A DNA stretch of 64,000 nucleotides from Anoxybacterium sp963668245 (GCA_963668245.2 OY764195.2:1736001-1800000), one strand, 5' to 3'; numbered from the stretch's first letter, positions 33,876 to 43,590 are shown. Numbers and translations: made by a program. The notes: generated by a model not told the origin, from the sequence alone.

Positions 33876-35753
33876 ATGAAAATGAATACAATAAGAATGA
33901 CAATGGCCCAAGCACTACTTAAATTTCTAGATAATCAATATATTAGTGTAGACGGTATGGAAATGAAATTTGTTTATGGAGTTTTGGGTATTTTTGGGCA
34001 TGGCAATGTGGTTGGGCTCGGTGAAGCGCTTGAATCTGGGGATCACGGTCTTTCATTTATACAAGGCAAGAATGAGCAAGGAATTGGCCATATTGCAATG
34101 GGCTATGCAAAACAGAAGAACAGGAAACAAATTATGGCGGTAACAAGTTCAATTGGGCCTGGTGCATTGAATATGGTTACTGCGGCAGGTACTGCAACAT
34201 CAAACCGGATTCCTGTCTTATTTTTACCATCAGATACATATGCCAATAGACAACCAGATCCAGTCCTTCAACAAATCGAGCAGTCATACGACTATAATAT
34301 AACAGCAAATGATGCGTTTCGACCAGTCAGTAAATATTGGGATCGAATTAGCAGACCAGAACAATTAATGACGGCTGCAATCAATGCCATGCGTGTTCTA
34401 ACTGATCCTGCAGAAACAGGAGCTGTAACACTATGCTTGCCACAAGACGTACAAGGAGAAGCCTACGACTACCCCGTTGAATTTTTAGATAAACGCGTTC
34501 ATTATCAACAACCTAGAGACATTGATCCTGAAAGTTTGAATCGTGTAGTCGAACTGATAAAGGGGAGTGAGAAGCCTTTGATTTTATGTGGAGGCGGAGT
34601 AAAATATGCAGAAGCTGGGCAAGCATTATTGGAATTGGCAGAAGTATTTCATATCCCATTTGCAGAAACACAAGCAGGGAAAGGTACTGTCCGTTGGGAT
34701 TCACTAATGAATCTAGGCGGTATTGGAACAACGGGGACTTCTGCAGCGAATCGCATTGCACTCAATTCAGATTTAATCATTGGGATTGGAACAAGACTAA
34801 ACGATTTCCATACAAGCTCTAAATGGCAGTTTCAAAACCCAAATATGAAACTGATTTCGATTAATGTGAATGCCATGGATGGTTATAAAATGAATGGAAT
34901 GCCTGTTTTAGCAGATGCAAAGCTCGCAATTCAAAGTATTGTGGGAGAATTGAAAAAAAGCAGATACCAAAGCGGGTATACGGATGAAGTCCAAAAAGAA
35001 AAAGACACATGGAATGCAGAGGTTGATCGGCTATATACGTTGGAAAGTCCAGATGACACTGCTTTAATTCAAACGACAATTTTAGGTGAGTTAAACGAAA
35101 AGCTGACGGAAAAAGATGCGATTATCGTTGCTGCGTCAGGTAGTCTGCCTAGTGATGCAGAACGCGTTTGGAGATGTAGAGCAGAGGGAGTATATCATGT
35201 GGAATATGGCTTCTCTTGCATGGGATATGAAGTAAATGGTGCAATCGGAGCCAAAATGGCTGAGCCGGACAGAGACGTTTATGTCCTGGTTGGAGATGGA
35301 AGCTTCAACATGCTTCATTCTGAATTTATTACAAGCATACAGCAGGATGTAAAAATAAATATCATTCTTTTAGACAATCATGGCTTCCAATGCATTCACA
35401 ATTTACAAAGAAGCCAAGGTATTCCGAGTTTTGGAAATGAATATCGAAAACGAGACAAAAAAACCAATCGGTTATCTGGAGACTATTTAGAGGTGGATTA
35501 TGCACAATTGGCCAATGCTTATGGTGGAAAAGGTTATGCGATTCGAACCATAGCCCAGCTTCATGAGGCATTTGAACAGTCTAAAAAAGAATCTAAGACG
35601 TGTTTGTTTGATATCAAAACAATCCCAGGAACGATGACGGGAAATTATGATGCTTGGTGGAGAGTCGGAACGGCACAAGTATCTGCCCATAAAGAAGTAG
35701 TTTTTGCAGCGAATGAATTACAAAAGGAACTGAAAAAAGCTAAGCCATACTAA
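33876..35753 (+). CDS. iolD: 3D-(3,5/4)-trihydroxycyclohexane-1,2-dione acylhydrolase (IolD-like)
   Basis: 625 residues from ATG 33876, set by AAGGAGG eight bases upstream; 19 earlier codons in frame are unlikely. It is a ThDP enzyme with GHGNVVGLGEALE near residue 45, the catalytic-Glu region FIQGKNEQGIGH and the C-terminal GDGSFNMLHSEF diphosphate motif. The fit is to IolD, which opens the ring in myo-inositol breakdown, more than to acetolactate synthase. No other iol gene is next to it: ileS lies upstream and topB converges downstream. Either inositol genes lie elsewhere or the enzyme acts on another cyclic diketone. Confidence 0.85.
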   Translation: MKMNTIRMTMAQALLKFLDNQYISVDGMEMKFVYGVLGIFGHGNVVGLGEALESGDHGLSFIQGKNEQGIGHIAMGYAKQKNRKQIMAVTSSIGPGALNMVTAAGTATSNRIPVLFLPSDTYANRQPDPVLQQIEQSYDYNITANDAFRPVSKYWDRISRPEQLMTAAINAMRVLTDPAETGAVTLCLPQDVQGEAYDYPVEFLDKRVHYQQPRDIDPESLNRVVELIKGSEKPLILCGGGVKYAEAGQALLELAEVFHIPFAETQAGKGTVRWDSLMNLGGIGTTGTSAANRIALNSDLIIGIGTRLNDFHTSSKWQFQNPNMKLISINVNAMDGYKMNGMPVLADAKLAIQSIVGELKKSRYQSGYTDEVQKEKDTWNAEVDRLYTLESPDDTALIQTTILGELNEKLTEKDAIIVAASGSLPSDAERVWRCRAEGVYHVEYGFSCMGYEVNGAIGAKMAEPDRDVYVLVGDGSFNMLHSEFITSIQQDVKINIILLDNHGFQCIHNLQRSQGIPSFGNEYRKRDKKTNRLSGDYLEVDYAQLANAYGGKGYAIRTIAQLHEAFEQSKKESKTCLFDIKTIPGTMTGNYDAWWRVGTAQVSAHKEVVFAANELQKELKKAKPY

Positions 35754-35802
35754 AAGGGTTATCCATTGCCTTTGCGACTTCTGGAACACGTTCCGGTATC
35801 AA

Positions 35803-35848
35803 AAATCCCCTATTGCTTCTTTGTGCTAGAAAAATCAATAGGGGATTT
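35803..35848. terminator. Bidirectional terminator between iolD and topB
   Basis: AAATCCCCTATTG (35803-35815) and CAATAGGGGATTT (35836-35848) form a perfect 13-bp stem flanked by A- and T-runs, between converging genes. Confidence 0.85.
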
Positions 35849-35857
35849 CAAATGCAA

Positions 35858-37780
35858 TTAATATCGTGTTCTCTTTACTTTTTCAACAGTCTTTGTAATG
35901 TATTTGTTCAGCTTTTCATCGAAGATGTCAGCTGTGATTTCTTTGTTTTCAATCATAAATAGCCCTTTTTCCCAGCTAGCAGTTAGTGTGGGATTTAACA
36001 GTTCTTTTGCTGTGCGTCTGACCAATTCAACGATGGCCTCCCCTTTCGGTTCGGGTGTAACAATCTGAGTTTTGCTATTGATTTTGATGTGACCATTGTC
36101 AGCTAGTTTTTTGATGATACCGGCTCTTGTTGCAGAAGTTCCTATGCCACAAGTTTTTATTTGCTCTCGCAGTTCTTCATTTTCGATATATTTCCCGGCT
36201 TTTTCCATGGTGATAACTAAAGAACCATCGGTAAAACGAGAAGGTGGTCTTGTTTCTTTTTCCTCCAATTCAAATCCAGTGACCTGACATGATTCTTTTT
36301 TTATCAAGTTCTGAATAGGAGATTCTGACAGTTCGTCATCTTTTTTAGAAACTGAAATATCATAAATATCTTTCCAACCAGCATCTTTTAGTGTTTTTGA
36401 ATTGGTGATGAACAGTTCTTTTGCAATCTCTGTTTCAACTTTGACAGTATTGTATTCTGCTGAAGGATAGAAAATAGCGAGAAATCTTTTCACAATCAAA
36501 CAATATACATTTCGTAAATCCTCATTCATTTTTTCTAAGTCGGTGGTCATATAAGTTGGTATAATGGCATAGTGGTCTGTCACCTTGCTATCATCCACAA
36601 ATCGTTTTGTTTTTGTATCTACAGAAAGTTTCCCGAATGCTTTGATTTTTAAAATGGAGTCTTTGAAACCTTCATTTTTATATAATCCATTTAGTATTTT
36701 AGGGATTTCCGATACCACATCGGTAGAAAGAACCCTGCTATCCGTTCTAGGGTATGAAATTAGTTTTTTCTCATACAGGCTTTGAGCAAGGTCTAATGTT
36801 TTGTTTACAGAAAGCTTAAACTTTTTGTTCGCCTCTGATTGAAGCTCTGCCAAATTGAATAAAAGAGGAGGAGGCTCTTTTTTTACTTTGACTTCTACTT
36901 TTTTGACAGAAGCTTCCTTTCCTTCTAATTTTTTTATGATTTCTTCCGCCTCTTCCTTTGTGATGTATTTTTCCTCTTCGTCCAAAGCATCCCCACTTTG
37001 CTTACTGGTGTTTTTTTGGGGTTGCCATTTTCCTTTATATGATATTTCACTGTTTTTTGAAAGGAAACTCCCGGTGACGCCATAATGTATTTTCGGTACA
37101 AAGTTTCTGATTTCCAGTTCTCTGTCAACAACTAATCCAAGGACACAAGTCATTACTCTTCCGATTGGAATCACAGAGGATTTTTCGAGTTTTAGTGTTT
37201 GAGACAATTTCCAACCATATTGACATGTGTAAAGCCTGCTGAAGTTCATTCCAAAAAGCCAATCTTCTTTCGCTCTACAATATGCCGCGATTGAGAGAGA
37301 ATCATAGTCGCTGAGGTCTTTTGCTTCATCAATTCCCTTTTTGACAGCATCTTCTGTATGAGAAGAAATCCAAACACGTTTTGCAGTTTTTTGAACACCA
37401 CTTTCCTGATATACAAGTCGAAAGATATACTCTCCTTCTCGCCCACTGTCTGTGCAGGAATAAATCATATCAATATCATCACGATTCATGAGATTCTGAA
37501 TGACATCGAATTGTTTTTTTGTCCCATTGTTGTCGATGACTGTGTACAGATATTCAGACGGGATGATTGGCAGGTCTTCAACACGCCACAATTTATAATT
37601 CGGATTATAGGCATCTGGATATGCCATGGTGACAAGGTGTCCAAAACACCAAGTAATGACGGCTTCTTTTGACTCGGCATAGCCTCTTTTTTTATCAGAA
37701 GTTGTGATTTGCATATTCAATACACTTGCAAAACTTGAAGCGACTGATGGTTTTTCAGTTATATATAAATGTTTACTCAA
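35858..37780 (-). CDS. topB: DNA topoisomerase III (TopB family)
   Basis: 640 residues from a TTG start at 37780 (minus strand) with AGGAAGG seven bases upstream; the frame extends ten codons further to a GTG without a ribosome site. Toprim motifs are LYITEKPSVASSFASVL near the N-terminus and CTDSGREGEYIF near residue 100. The catalytic Tyr is in LISYPRTDSR near 325. No C-terminal zinc fingers are seen. Type IA enzymes relax negative supercoils and decatenate DNA. Plasmid and integrative elements often carry topB, but no other mobile gene is nearby. Confidence 0.92.
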   Translation of the reverse strand: MSKHLYITEKPSVASSFASVLNMQITTSDKKRGYAESKEAVITWCFGHLVTMAYPDAYNPNYKLWRVEDLPIIPSEYLYTVIDNNGTKKQFDVIQNLMNRDDIDMIYSCTDSGREGEYIFRLVYQESGVQKTAKRVWISSHTEDAVKKGIDEAKDLSDYDSLSIAAYCRAKEDWLFGMNFSRLYTCQYGWKLSQTLKLEKSSVIPIGRVMTCVLGLVVDRELEIRNFVPKIHYGVTGSFLSKNSEISYKGKWQPQKNTSKQSGDALDEEEKYITKEEAEEIIKKLEGKEASVKKVEVKVKKEPPPLLFNLAELQSEANKKFKLSVNKTLDLAQSLYEKKLISYPRTDSRVLSTDVVSEIPKILNGLYKNEGFKDSILKIKAFGKLSVDTKTKRFVDDSKVTDHYAIIPTYMTTDLEKMNEDLRNVYCLIVKRFLAIFYPSAEYNTVKVETEIAKELFITNSKTLKDAGWKDIYDISVSKKDDELSESPIQNLIKKESCQVTGFELEEKETRPPSRFTDGSLVITMEKAGKYIENEELREQIKTCGIGTSATRAGIIKKLADNGHIKINSKTQIVTPEPKGEAIVELVRRTAKELLNPTLTASWEKGLFMIENKEITADIFDEKLNKYITKTVEKVKRTRY

Positions 37781-37937
37781 AATTAACCTTCCTGTTTGAT
37801 TTCTGGTCACTGAAAAAAATGCCAGAAACCATTGTATTTCAATGTATTTATTCTATAGTATACCATAATTTGATGAGGTCTGAAAGAGAATATCCCTTGG
37901 TCTTGGAAGGAAAACAAAAAGGAAATGTGTTCTAATC

Positions 37938-37967
37938 TTGTTATTATGTGTGGAAAGAGGCTATAAT
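37938..37967 (+). promoter_or_regulatory. Promoter of the NamA-like gene
   Basis: TTGTTA (37938-37943), 18-base spacer, TATAAT (37962-37967). Confidence 0.65.
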
Positions 37968-37999
37968 ATGATTAATAGAGAAATAGGAGGGATTGAGTA

Positions 38000-39037
38000 T
38001 TGAGTGTGGAAAAATTGTTTGATCAATTTGAATTAAAGAACCTTACTTTAAAAAATAGAATTGTCATGCCCCCAATGTGTATGTACTGTGCAGAAGAGGA
38101 TGGTATGGTAACACCTTGGCATGTTATTCATTATACGACGAGAGCCATGGGTGGTGTGGGGTTGATTATCATAGAAGCAACTGGAATTGCAAAAGAAGGG
38201 CGTATTTCGTCTGGAGATCTTGGACTTTGGACCGACGAACAAATCCCTGGAATGGCACAATTAGTTTCGGAAGTACATAAGGCAGGAGCAAAAATAGGGA
38301 TACAATTGAATCATGCAGGAAGGAAGTGTGAGGCAAATGTGCCTGAGATTAAGGCACCTTCTGCGATTCCATTTCAACAGGGGAGCAGAACTCCAAGAGA
38401 AATGACGAAAGCTGATATTCAAGACACTATCGTGGAGTTTAAAGCTGCTGCTGAAAGAGCTGAAAAAGCAGGGTTTGATTGGCTTGAAATTCATGGAGCC
38501 CATGGATATTTAATCAATGAGTTTCTTTCTCCATTGACGAATCTAAGAACGGATGAATATGGAGGCACTCCAGAAAACAGAGTAAGATTTCTTGGTGAAG
38601 TTTTAGATGCAGTAGCAACGGTTTGGCCGAAACATAAAGTTCTAGAGGTTCGTATTACTGCTGAAGATTATCTTCCGGATGGCAATCGGGCAAAAGATTT
38701 GGCTGAGATGTTGAATCTGGTAAAAAACAAAGGAATTGATATTGTCAATGTCAGCACAGGTGGAGTGGTACCTGTTATGCCAAAGGTATATCCTGGATAT
38801 CAAATTATTCATGCTGAGATTATCAAACAATCGACGTCTCTGCCTGTAGTTGGTGGTGGCATGTTTTCAAATGCTGAAGAAATGAAAGAGATTATGGACA
38901 ATCAAAAGATAGATTTGATCTACCTAGGAAGAGAATTGTTAAGAAACCCTTACTGGCCGTTACTGACTGCAATGGAGTTTGGTATTGATGTGCAATGGCC
39001 GAAGCAATATGAAAGAGCAAAAGTTCGAAAAAAATAA
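38000..39037 (+). CDS. Old-yellow-enzyme NADH:flavin oxidoreductase (NamA/YqjM-like)
   Basis: 345 residues from TTG 38000, set by AGGAGGG seven bases upstream. The motif RIVMPPMCMYCAE carries the Cys and Tyr of the YqjM group, and EIHGAHGYLINEFLSPLTNLRTDEYGG has the paired His that bind substrate plus the phosphate-site sequence. FMN-dependent reduction of activated alkenes is expected, with NADPH or NADH as donor. Physiological substrate unknown. It starts a run of same-strand genes leading to rlmN. Confidence 0.9.
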   Translation: MSVEKLFDQFELKNLTLKNRIVMPPMCMYCAEEDGMVTPWHVIHYTTRAMGGVGLIIIEATGIAKEGRISSGDLGLWTDEQIPGMAQLVSEVHKAGAKIGIQLNHAGRKCEANVPEIKAPSAIPFQQGSRTPREMTKADIQDTIVEFKAAAERAEKAGFDWLEIHGAHGYLINEFLSPLTNLRTDEYGGTPENRVRFLGEVLDAVATVWPKHKVLEVRITAEDYLPDGNRAKDLAEMLNLVKNKGIDIVNVSTGGVVPVMPKVYPGYQIIHAEIIKQSTSLPVVGGGMFSNAEEMKEIMDNQKIDLIYLGRELLRNPYWPLLTAMEFGIDVQWPKQYERAKVRKK

Positions 39038-39190
39038 TCCGATAAAATAGAGCATGCAAAGTGTTTAGATGCGATATCGTATCAAGTATACAATATTCCT
39101 GATAAATATTTATCGATATTAAATTGCCTTGCATATTTTTTTGTGTTAGATTTAACTATAGAACATAAGAGGAAAAGGGGATTTTCAGGA

Positions 39191-40333
39191 ATGAAGAAAC
39201 TTCTGATTATCGTGATTGAAGGTTGCTCCTTAGAGTATATTTCGTTAGAAAATACGCCGAATATATACAGAATCGCCAAAGCCGGATTTTGTAAATGTGT
39301 AAAAGCAGCAATCCCGACAATCAATATGGTAAATCATACGACAATTTTAACAGGAAAGTTTCCGTGCGATCATCATGTGACCGGAAATTTAACATATAAT
39401 TTGCAGACAGGCCAACTCCAAGAAGTCAATGAATCGGGCTTTGTACCTATGGATACTATCATGGATGTGAAGCACAATCTCGGCGCATCAACCGCTCTAC
39501 TTTCAGTTAGCAATCAGGTGTTAGAACGGTTTGGCCGTCATGTTGATTTTGGGGTTAGCGTGGAGAAGCCAAAAGATATTTTATTGAATTTTCTGGGCAT
39601 ATCAGAGCCACCAGCAAAGGAAAGTCTTCTAGCTTCGTTGTGGATTTTAGATGCATGCTATCGATTGCTAAAAAAGAATTCCATGGATGTGGTTTATTGT
39701 GCTACCAATGATTATATGATGCGCCACTATGGTCCGGATTCTCAAATTGCCCTACGTCACATGAGAAAAATAGACGAGTGGTTAGGAAAAATTTTCGATT
39801 TAGATCATGATCGGGAGATTTATATCACAGGCGGATACGGTATCAATCGCAAATCTAGCTTTATTCCACTAAAGAAGACTTTAGCCGAAAAGGGATATCC
39901 AGGTATTCGAACGAATCCACTCTATAAAGACGTATATGAAACAGAAAATCACCAAGTTGTAGCGGGCATACAAACGATTTATGTTGATGAGATGGATCAG
40001 ATTCGGTCTTTAGAATTATTGCATACATTGGAGGAACTTGATTTTGTCGATGTTGTCAGTACCAAAGAGGAAGCGATGAAGCGTTTTAATCTACCAGGTG
40101 AGTCAGTTGGCGACTTTGTAGTATTTGCGGCTGAAGGATATGCTTTTCTTGTGGATGAAACTTCAAATGAGATGCCAGCGATAGAAGAAAAGGAAGAGGA
40201 AATTGGAGATTTTATTCGTACAAATGGATCTTTGCAGGAAAGAGCTGTTCCTCTGATTGCAGTGAATGCAAAGGAAGTGGCTGAAAAATATAGATATAGT
40301 AGAGATATTGTAAAGATATTGATGGAAGAATAA
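39191..40333 (+). CDS. Alkaline-phosphatase-superfamily hydrolase, phosphonoacetate-hydrolase-like
   Basis: 380 residues from ATG 39191 (AAAAGGGG about ten bases upstream; an earlier in-frame ATG at 39143 lacks one). NTPNIYRIAKAGF and PTINMVNHTTILTG give the superfamily start, with the Thr nucleophile in NHTTILTG. YCATNDYMMRHYGP matches the metal-binding T-x-D-x-x-x-H region of phosphonoacetate hydrolase/phosphodiesterase members. The exact substrate is uncertain: nucleotide pyrophosphate, phosphonoacetate or another phosphoester. rlmN starts five bases after its stop. Confidence 0.72.
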   Translation: MKKLLIIVIEGCSLEYISLENTPNIYRIAKAGFCKCVKAAIPTINMVNHTTILTGKFPCDHHVTGNLTYNLQTGQLQEVNESGFVPMDTIMDVKHNLGASTALLSVSNQVLERFGRHVDFGVSVEKPKDILLNFLGISEPPAKESLLASLWILDACYRLLKKNSMDVVYCATNDYMMRHYGPDSQIALRHMRKIDEWLGKIFDLDHDREIYITGGYGINRKSSFIPLKKTLAEKGYPGIRTNPLYKDVYETENHQVVAGIQTIYVDEMDQIRSLELLHTLEELDFVDVVSTKEEAMKRFNLPGESVGDFVVFAAEGYAFLVDETSNEMPAIEEKEEEIGDFIRTNGSLQERAVPLIAVNAKEVAEKYRYSRDIVKILMEE

Positions 40334-40338
40334 ATCTC

Positions 40339-41376
40339 ATGGAAAGTAATATGAATATAGACATAAAGAGTTTAACAATGAGTGAAATAGAAAAATTATT
40401 GCTTGATCTTGGTGAAAAATCATTTCGCGCCAAGCAAATTTTTCGCTGGATATATAAAGGGGTTAATTCCATTGAGGAAATGACAGACCTTTCCAAAGAA
40501 TTGAGAAATAAGCTAGCAGAGCATGCTGTTTGGAATGCGCTTAAATTAGTGGAAGTTCAAAAGTCTGCGCTAGATGGAACTCAAAAATATCTATTTGATT
40601 TGGGAGATGGAAACTCCATAGAGAGTGTTTTTATGAAATACCGATATGGAAATTCTATTTGTATTTCATCTCAAGCAGGATGCAGAATGGGGTGCAGTTT
40701 TTGTGCTTCTGGAATCAATGGGCTGCAGAGGAATCTAACTCCAGGTGAAATGGCAGATCAAATTTTGTTTATTGAGAGGGATACTGGGGAAAGAATTAAT
40801 CATATTGTAGTGATGGGAACTGGTGAACCATTTGACAATTATGACAACTTAATACAGTTCATACAAAATGTTCATCAAAAAGATGGGCTGCATATCAGTT
40901 TGAGAAATATCACCGTTTCAACGTGTGGTATGATACCTAAGATGATTCAATTTCAAAAGGATTTACCGCAAGTGAATCTAGCTGTTTCTCTTCATGCACC
41001 AAATGATATGCTCAGAAATCAGCTCATGCCAATCAATAAAAAATATCCCATGGAGGATTTACTCGGAGCTTGCAGGGATTATGTGAGAGAAACTGGTAGA
41101 AGAATTACCTTTGAGTATGCCTTGATACAGGGATGGAATGATGAACCAGCTCATGGAAGGGAGCTTGCAAATCGGCTAAAAGGAATGAATTGTCATGTGA
41201 ATTTGATACCCTTAAATCAGGTGGATGAAAGTGAACTTTCGGGTACTGAGCGAAAAAAGGCAGAGCGTTTTCGCGAGTTACTTGAAAAGCAAGGGATTCA
41301 GGTTACAATTCGAAGAGAACTAGGTAGCGATATCGATGCGGCTTGTGGACAACTTCGCTTAAAAAATAATGTCTAA
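40339..41376 (+). CDS. rlmN: Dual-specificity 23S rRNA/tRNA (adenine-C2) methyltransferase RlmN
   Basis: 345 residues. The radical-SAM cluster CRMGCSFC uses Cys 115, 119 and 122, and the C-terminal DIDAACGQLR supplies the catalytic mono-methylated Cys. RlmN methylates A2503 of 23S rRNA and A37 of some tRNAs. Canonical in length and motifs, with no sign of the resistance variant Cfr. It is probably co-transcribed with the phosphatase-like gene before it. Confidence 0.95.
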   Translation: MESNMNIDIKSLTMSEIEKLLLDLGEKSFRAKQIFRWIYKGVNSIEEMTDLSKELRNKLAEHAVWNALKLVEVQKSALDGTQKYLFDLGDGNSIESVFMKYRYGNSICISSQAGCRMGCSFCASGINGLQRNLTPGEMADQILFIERDTGERINHIVVMGTGEPFDNYDNLIQFIQNVHQKDGLHISLRNITVSTCGMIPKMIQFQKDLPQVNLAVSLHAPNDMLRNQLMPINKKYPMEDLLGACRDYVRETGRRITFEYALIQGWNDEPAHGRELANRLKGMNCHVNLIPLNQVDESELSGTERKKAERFRELLEKQGIQVTIRRELGSDIDAACGQLRLKNNV

Positions 41377-41389
41377 GTGAGTTTCCCTG

Positions 41390-41418
41390 TTGCTCGTATA
41401 TATGAGTTAGTGTATAAT
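41390..41418 (+). promoter_or_regulatory. Promoter of the small P-loop gene
   Basis: TTGCTC (41390-41395), 17-base spacer, TATAAT (41413-41418), right after rlmN. Confidence 0.6.
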
Positions 41419-41451
41419 GAAAGAAAACAAAATATTGAGGGGGCGATTAAC

Positions 41452-41871
41452 ATGGTTAAGTTATTAGTGGGTCGCAAGGGCAGCGGGAAGACGAAAAGAA
41501 TGGTTCAGCTTGCCAATGAGAGAGTTGAAAAAAGTGATGGAAGTATTATTTTTATCAACAAGAACCATAGACTGATGTATGACCTGAAGTACAAAATCAG
41601 AGTTGTATGTATGGAAGAGTATCAACACATAACTAATAGCGATGAATACATTGGGTTCCTCTACGGGATTCTGAGCTCAGATCACGATATTGAAGTTATT
41701 TTTATTGACAGCATATTAAAGCATGCTGATGTAACAAAAGATGATTTGCCGGAGTTCTTAAGTAGTTTGAAAGAAATATCCGACAAATATCAGTTGGAGT
41801 TTGTAGTGAGTTTAAGTGCCGATGCAGATGAAATTGGCGAGTCTATTGACGGATATGAGATTTTAAATTAG
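41452..41871 (+). CDS. Small P-loop NTP-binding protein, unknown function
   Basis: 139 residues from ATG 41452 with GAGGGGG upstream. Walker A GRKGSGKTKRM is at residues about 7-17, and Walker B-like EVIFIDSI near 85, so it keeps a minimal nucleotide-binding core. No additional domain is present. Similar short P-loop proteins are widespread in Clostridia, sometimes loosely annotated as twitching-motility ATPase, but it lacks PilT domains. It has its own promoter and terminator. Function not recognised. Confidence 0.7.
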   Translation: MVKLLVGRKGSGKTKRMVQLANERVEKSDGSIIFINKNHRLMYDLKYKIRVVCMEEYQHITNSDEYIGFLYGILSSDHDIEVIFIDSILKHADVTKDDLPEFLSSLKEISDKYQLEFVVSLSADADEIGESIDGYEILN

Positions 41872-41895
41872 TTAATAATTAAATAGGGATAATTC

Positions 41896-41916
41896 GGCGG
41901 TGATATTATCACCGCC
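41896..41916 (+). terminator. Terminator-like hairpin after the P-loop gene
   Basis: GGCGGTGAT (41896-41904) pairs perfectly with ATCACCGCC (41908-41916); the T-run after it is poor (TTATGTTTG). Confidence 0.6.
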
Positions 41917-41958
41917 TTATGTTTGTAATAAACAAATAGATTTTTCGGAGAATGTGGG

Positions 41959-42645
41959 ATGGAGAAGGATAAACTGATTTTTTGGGATATAGACGGGACA
42001 TTACTTTATTGTGGCGCAGACGGCACAATTGCTTTAAATCAAACGTTTCAGAAGTTGTTTGGTATTGAGGACGGTTTTTATAAGGCTGGTATTGGGCATG
42101 CAATGGATTACACCATTGTGAGTAAAGTGATAAATCTGTTTCAAATCAGAGATACCGACATAGAGCAAATAAAAAGTGAATATCAAAGGACATTGCGGTC
42201 TGTTTTGGAAAATGACAAACGGAAAAAGGTTTTACCGGGCATCATGGAATTATTGGACTATCTAGAATCCAGTACTTCTTGTTTCAATGCATTACTAACT
42301 AGTAACTTTCGATGTGGAGCTGAAGAAAAATTGAAGTCCATTGGCCTAAATCACTATTTTCAGGTAGGCGGATTTGGGGATGAACCAGGTGAAAAATGGG
42401 ATGCTGCAACGAGAGGAATCATAGCAGCAGAAGCTTTTTTTGATAGAAAATTTGAGAAAGAAAATATTTACATTGTAGGGGACAGCATTTATGATATTAA
42501 GTGTGCGAAAAAAATAGGCGTGACAGGTATTGGTGTAGCAACTGGATACACAGATTATCAATCCTTATATGCCAGTGAACCTGACTTTTTATATAAGGAT
42601 TTATCTAATTGGACAAATTTTGTTCAAGAGCAGAAATGGAAGTAG
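41959..42645 (+). CDS. HAD-superfamily phosphatase
   Basis: 228 residues. Motif I is FWDIDGTLL (nucleophile Asp and acid/base Asp), motif II is LLTSNF and motif IV is IVGDSIYDIKCAKKIG, with a helical cap between I and II. It resembles phosphoglycolate-phosphatase-like subfamily I enzymes. Substrate cannot be read from the sequence. EamA-family gene starts 11 bases after its stop, in the same direction. Confidence 0.85.
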   Translation: MEKDKLIFWDIDGTLLYCGADGTIALNQTFQKLFGIEDGFYKAGIGHAMDYTIVSKVINLFQIRDTDIEQIKSEYQRTLRSVLENDKRKKVLPGIMELLDYLESSTSCFNALLTSNFRCGAEEKLKSIGLNHYFQVGGFGDEPGEKWDAATRGIIAAEAFFDRKFEKENIYIVGDSIYDIKCAKKIGVTGIGVATGYTDYQSLYASEPDFLYKDLSNWTNFVQEQKWK

Positions 42646-42656
42646 AGGCGATAAAG

Positions 42657-43538
42657 ATGAAAAAAGTAGTGCTGTATATTTTACTCTCAGCCACGTTATT
42701 TAGTACCATGGAAGTCGTTTTAAAGATTGCAGGAAATCATCTGGATGCGTTCCAACTAACGTTTATTCGATTTCTTGTGGGTGGATTATTCCTTCTTCCA
42801 TTCGCTATTTTTGAAATTAAGCGGTATGGTACGGTGATATCAAAGAAAGACTATAGACATATGCTGGCTATGGGCGTTGTTTGTATTTGCATTAGTATGA
42901 TTTTTTTTCAACTAGGTGTTGAAAACTCAAAGGCATCAACAGCCGCGGTAATCTTTTGTATCAATCCAATGTTTACCATGATATTTGCACATTTTCTTAC
43001 CGAAGAAAAGATTAACCGAAGTAAAATCGTTGCTCTTGCAATTGGACTTCTTGGAATTGTATTTATGGTCGATCCTCTCAATATGGATGCGGGTAATACG
43101 CCACTTGGTATTACTTTTAGTATTGCATCTGCACTGACCTTTGGTCTATACAGTGCAATGGGCAGAACGAGCGTTAGAAGGCTTCGAGGACTAACACAGA
43201 CAAGTATTAGTTTTTTACTAGGTGCTGCAGTGATGTTTGTTATGCTCCTAACAATGAGTAAACCTATTCTCTCTGGTATCACGACTCAGAATATGCCGTT
43301 GATACTGTATATTGGCATAATGGTTACAGGATTTGGATATTTGTTTTATTTTCTTGCCATGGAAGCTTCTGATGCATCTACGGCATCGATTGTTTTTTTT
43401 GTAAAGCCAGCATTAGCACCTATTTTTGCTGTGATAACCCTTCATGAGTCGATTGAAATCAACGGTTATATCGGAATTTTACTTATATTTGTTGGATCAT
43501 ATATCAATTTGAGAGAGCAACGAAGAAAAAAATTGTAG
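42657..43538 (+). CDS. EamA-family (DMT) transporter
   Basis: 293 residues from ATG 42657; a longer frame reaches back into the HAD gene but has no suitable ribosome site, whereas TAGAGG lies nine bases upstream of this ATG. About ten hydrophobic segments in two EamA repeats (LLSATLFSTMEVVLKIAGNHL and GYLFYFLAMEASDAST are typical). Likely metabolite or amino acid exporter. It is distinct in sequence from the DMT gene at 28008. Confidence 0.85.
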   Translation: MKKVVLYILLSATLFSTMEVVLKIAGNHLDAFQLTFIRFLVGGLFLLPFAIFEIKRYGTVISKKDYRHMLAMGVVCICISMIFFQLGVENSKASTAAVIFCINPMFTMIFAHFLTEEKINRSKIVALAIGLLGIVFMVDPLNMDAGNTPLGITFSIASALTFGLYSAMGRTSVRRLRGLTQTSISFLLGAAVMFVMLLTMSKPILSGITTQNMPLILYIGIMVTGFGYLFYFLAMEASDASTASIVFFVKPALAPIFAVITLHESIEINGYIGILLIFVGSYINLREQRRKKL

Positions 43539-43590
43539 TGGTGCAAAAAGGAGATGGCATTACAATTGAAATATAGAGAAGGAAGCTATG

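Noticed and set aside
33876..35753. Acetolactate synthase instead of IolD
   Set aside because: It shares the ThDP fold, but the N-terminal segments and the about 625-residue length fit IolD better, and no ilv gene is adjacent.
35782..35795. LexA/SOS box (GGAACACGTTCC palindrome) near topB
   Set aside because: The spacing between GAAC and GTTC is two bases, not four, and it lies downstream of two converging genes, not at a promoter.
35858..37780. topB as a marker of an integrated element
   Set aside because: No relaxase, integrase, conjugation gene, repeat or composition shift is visible around it.
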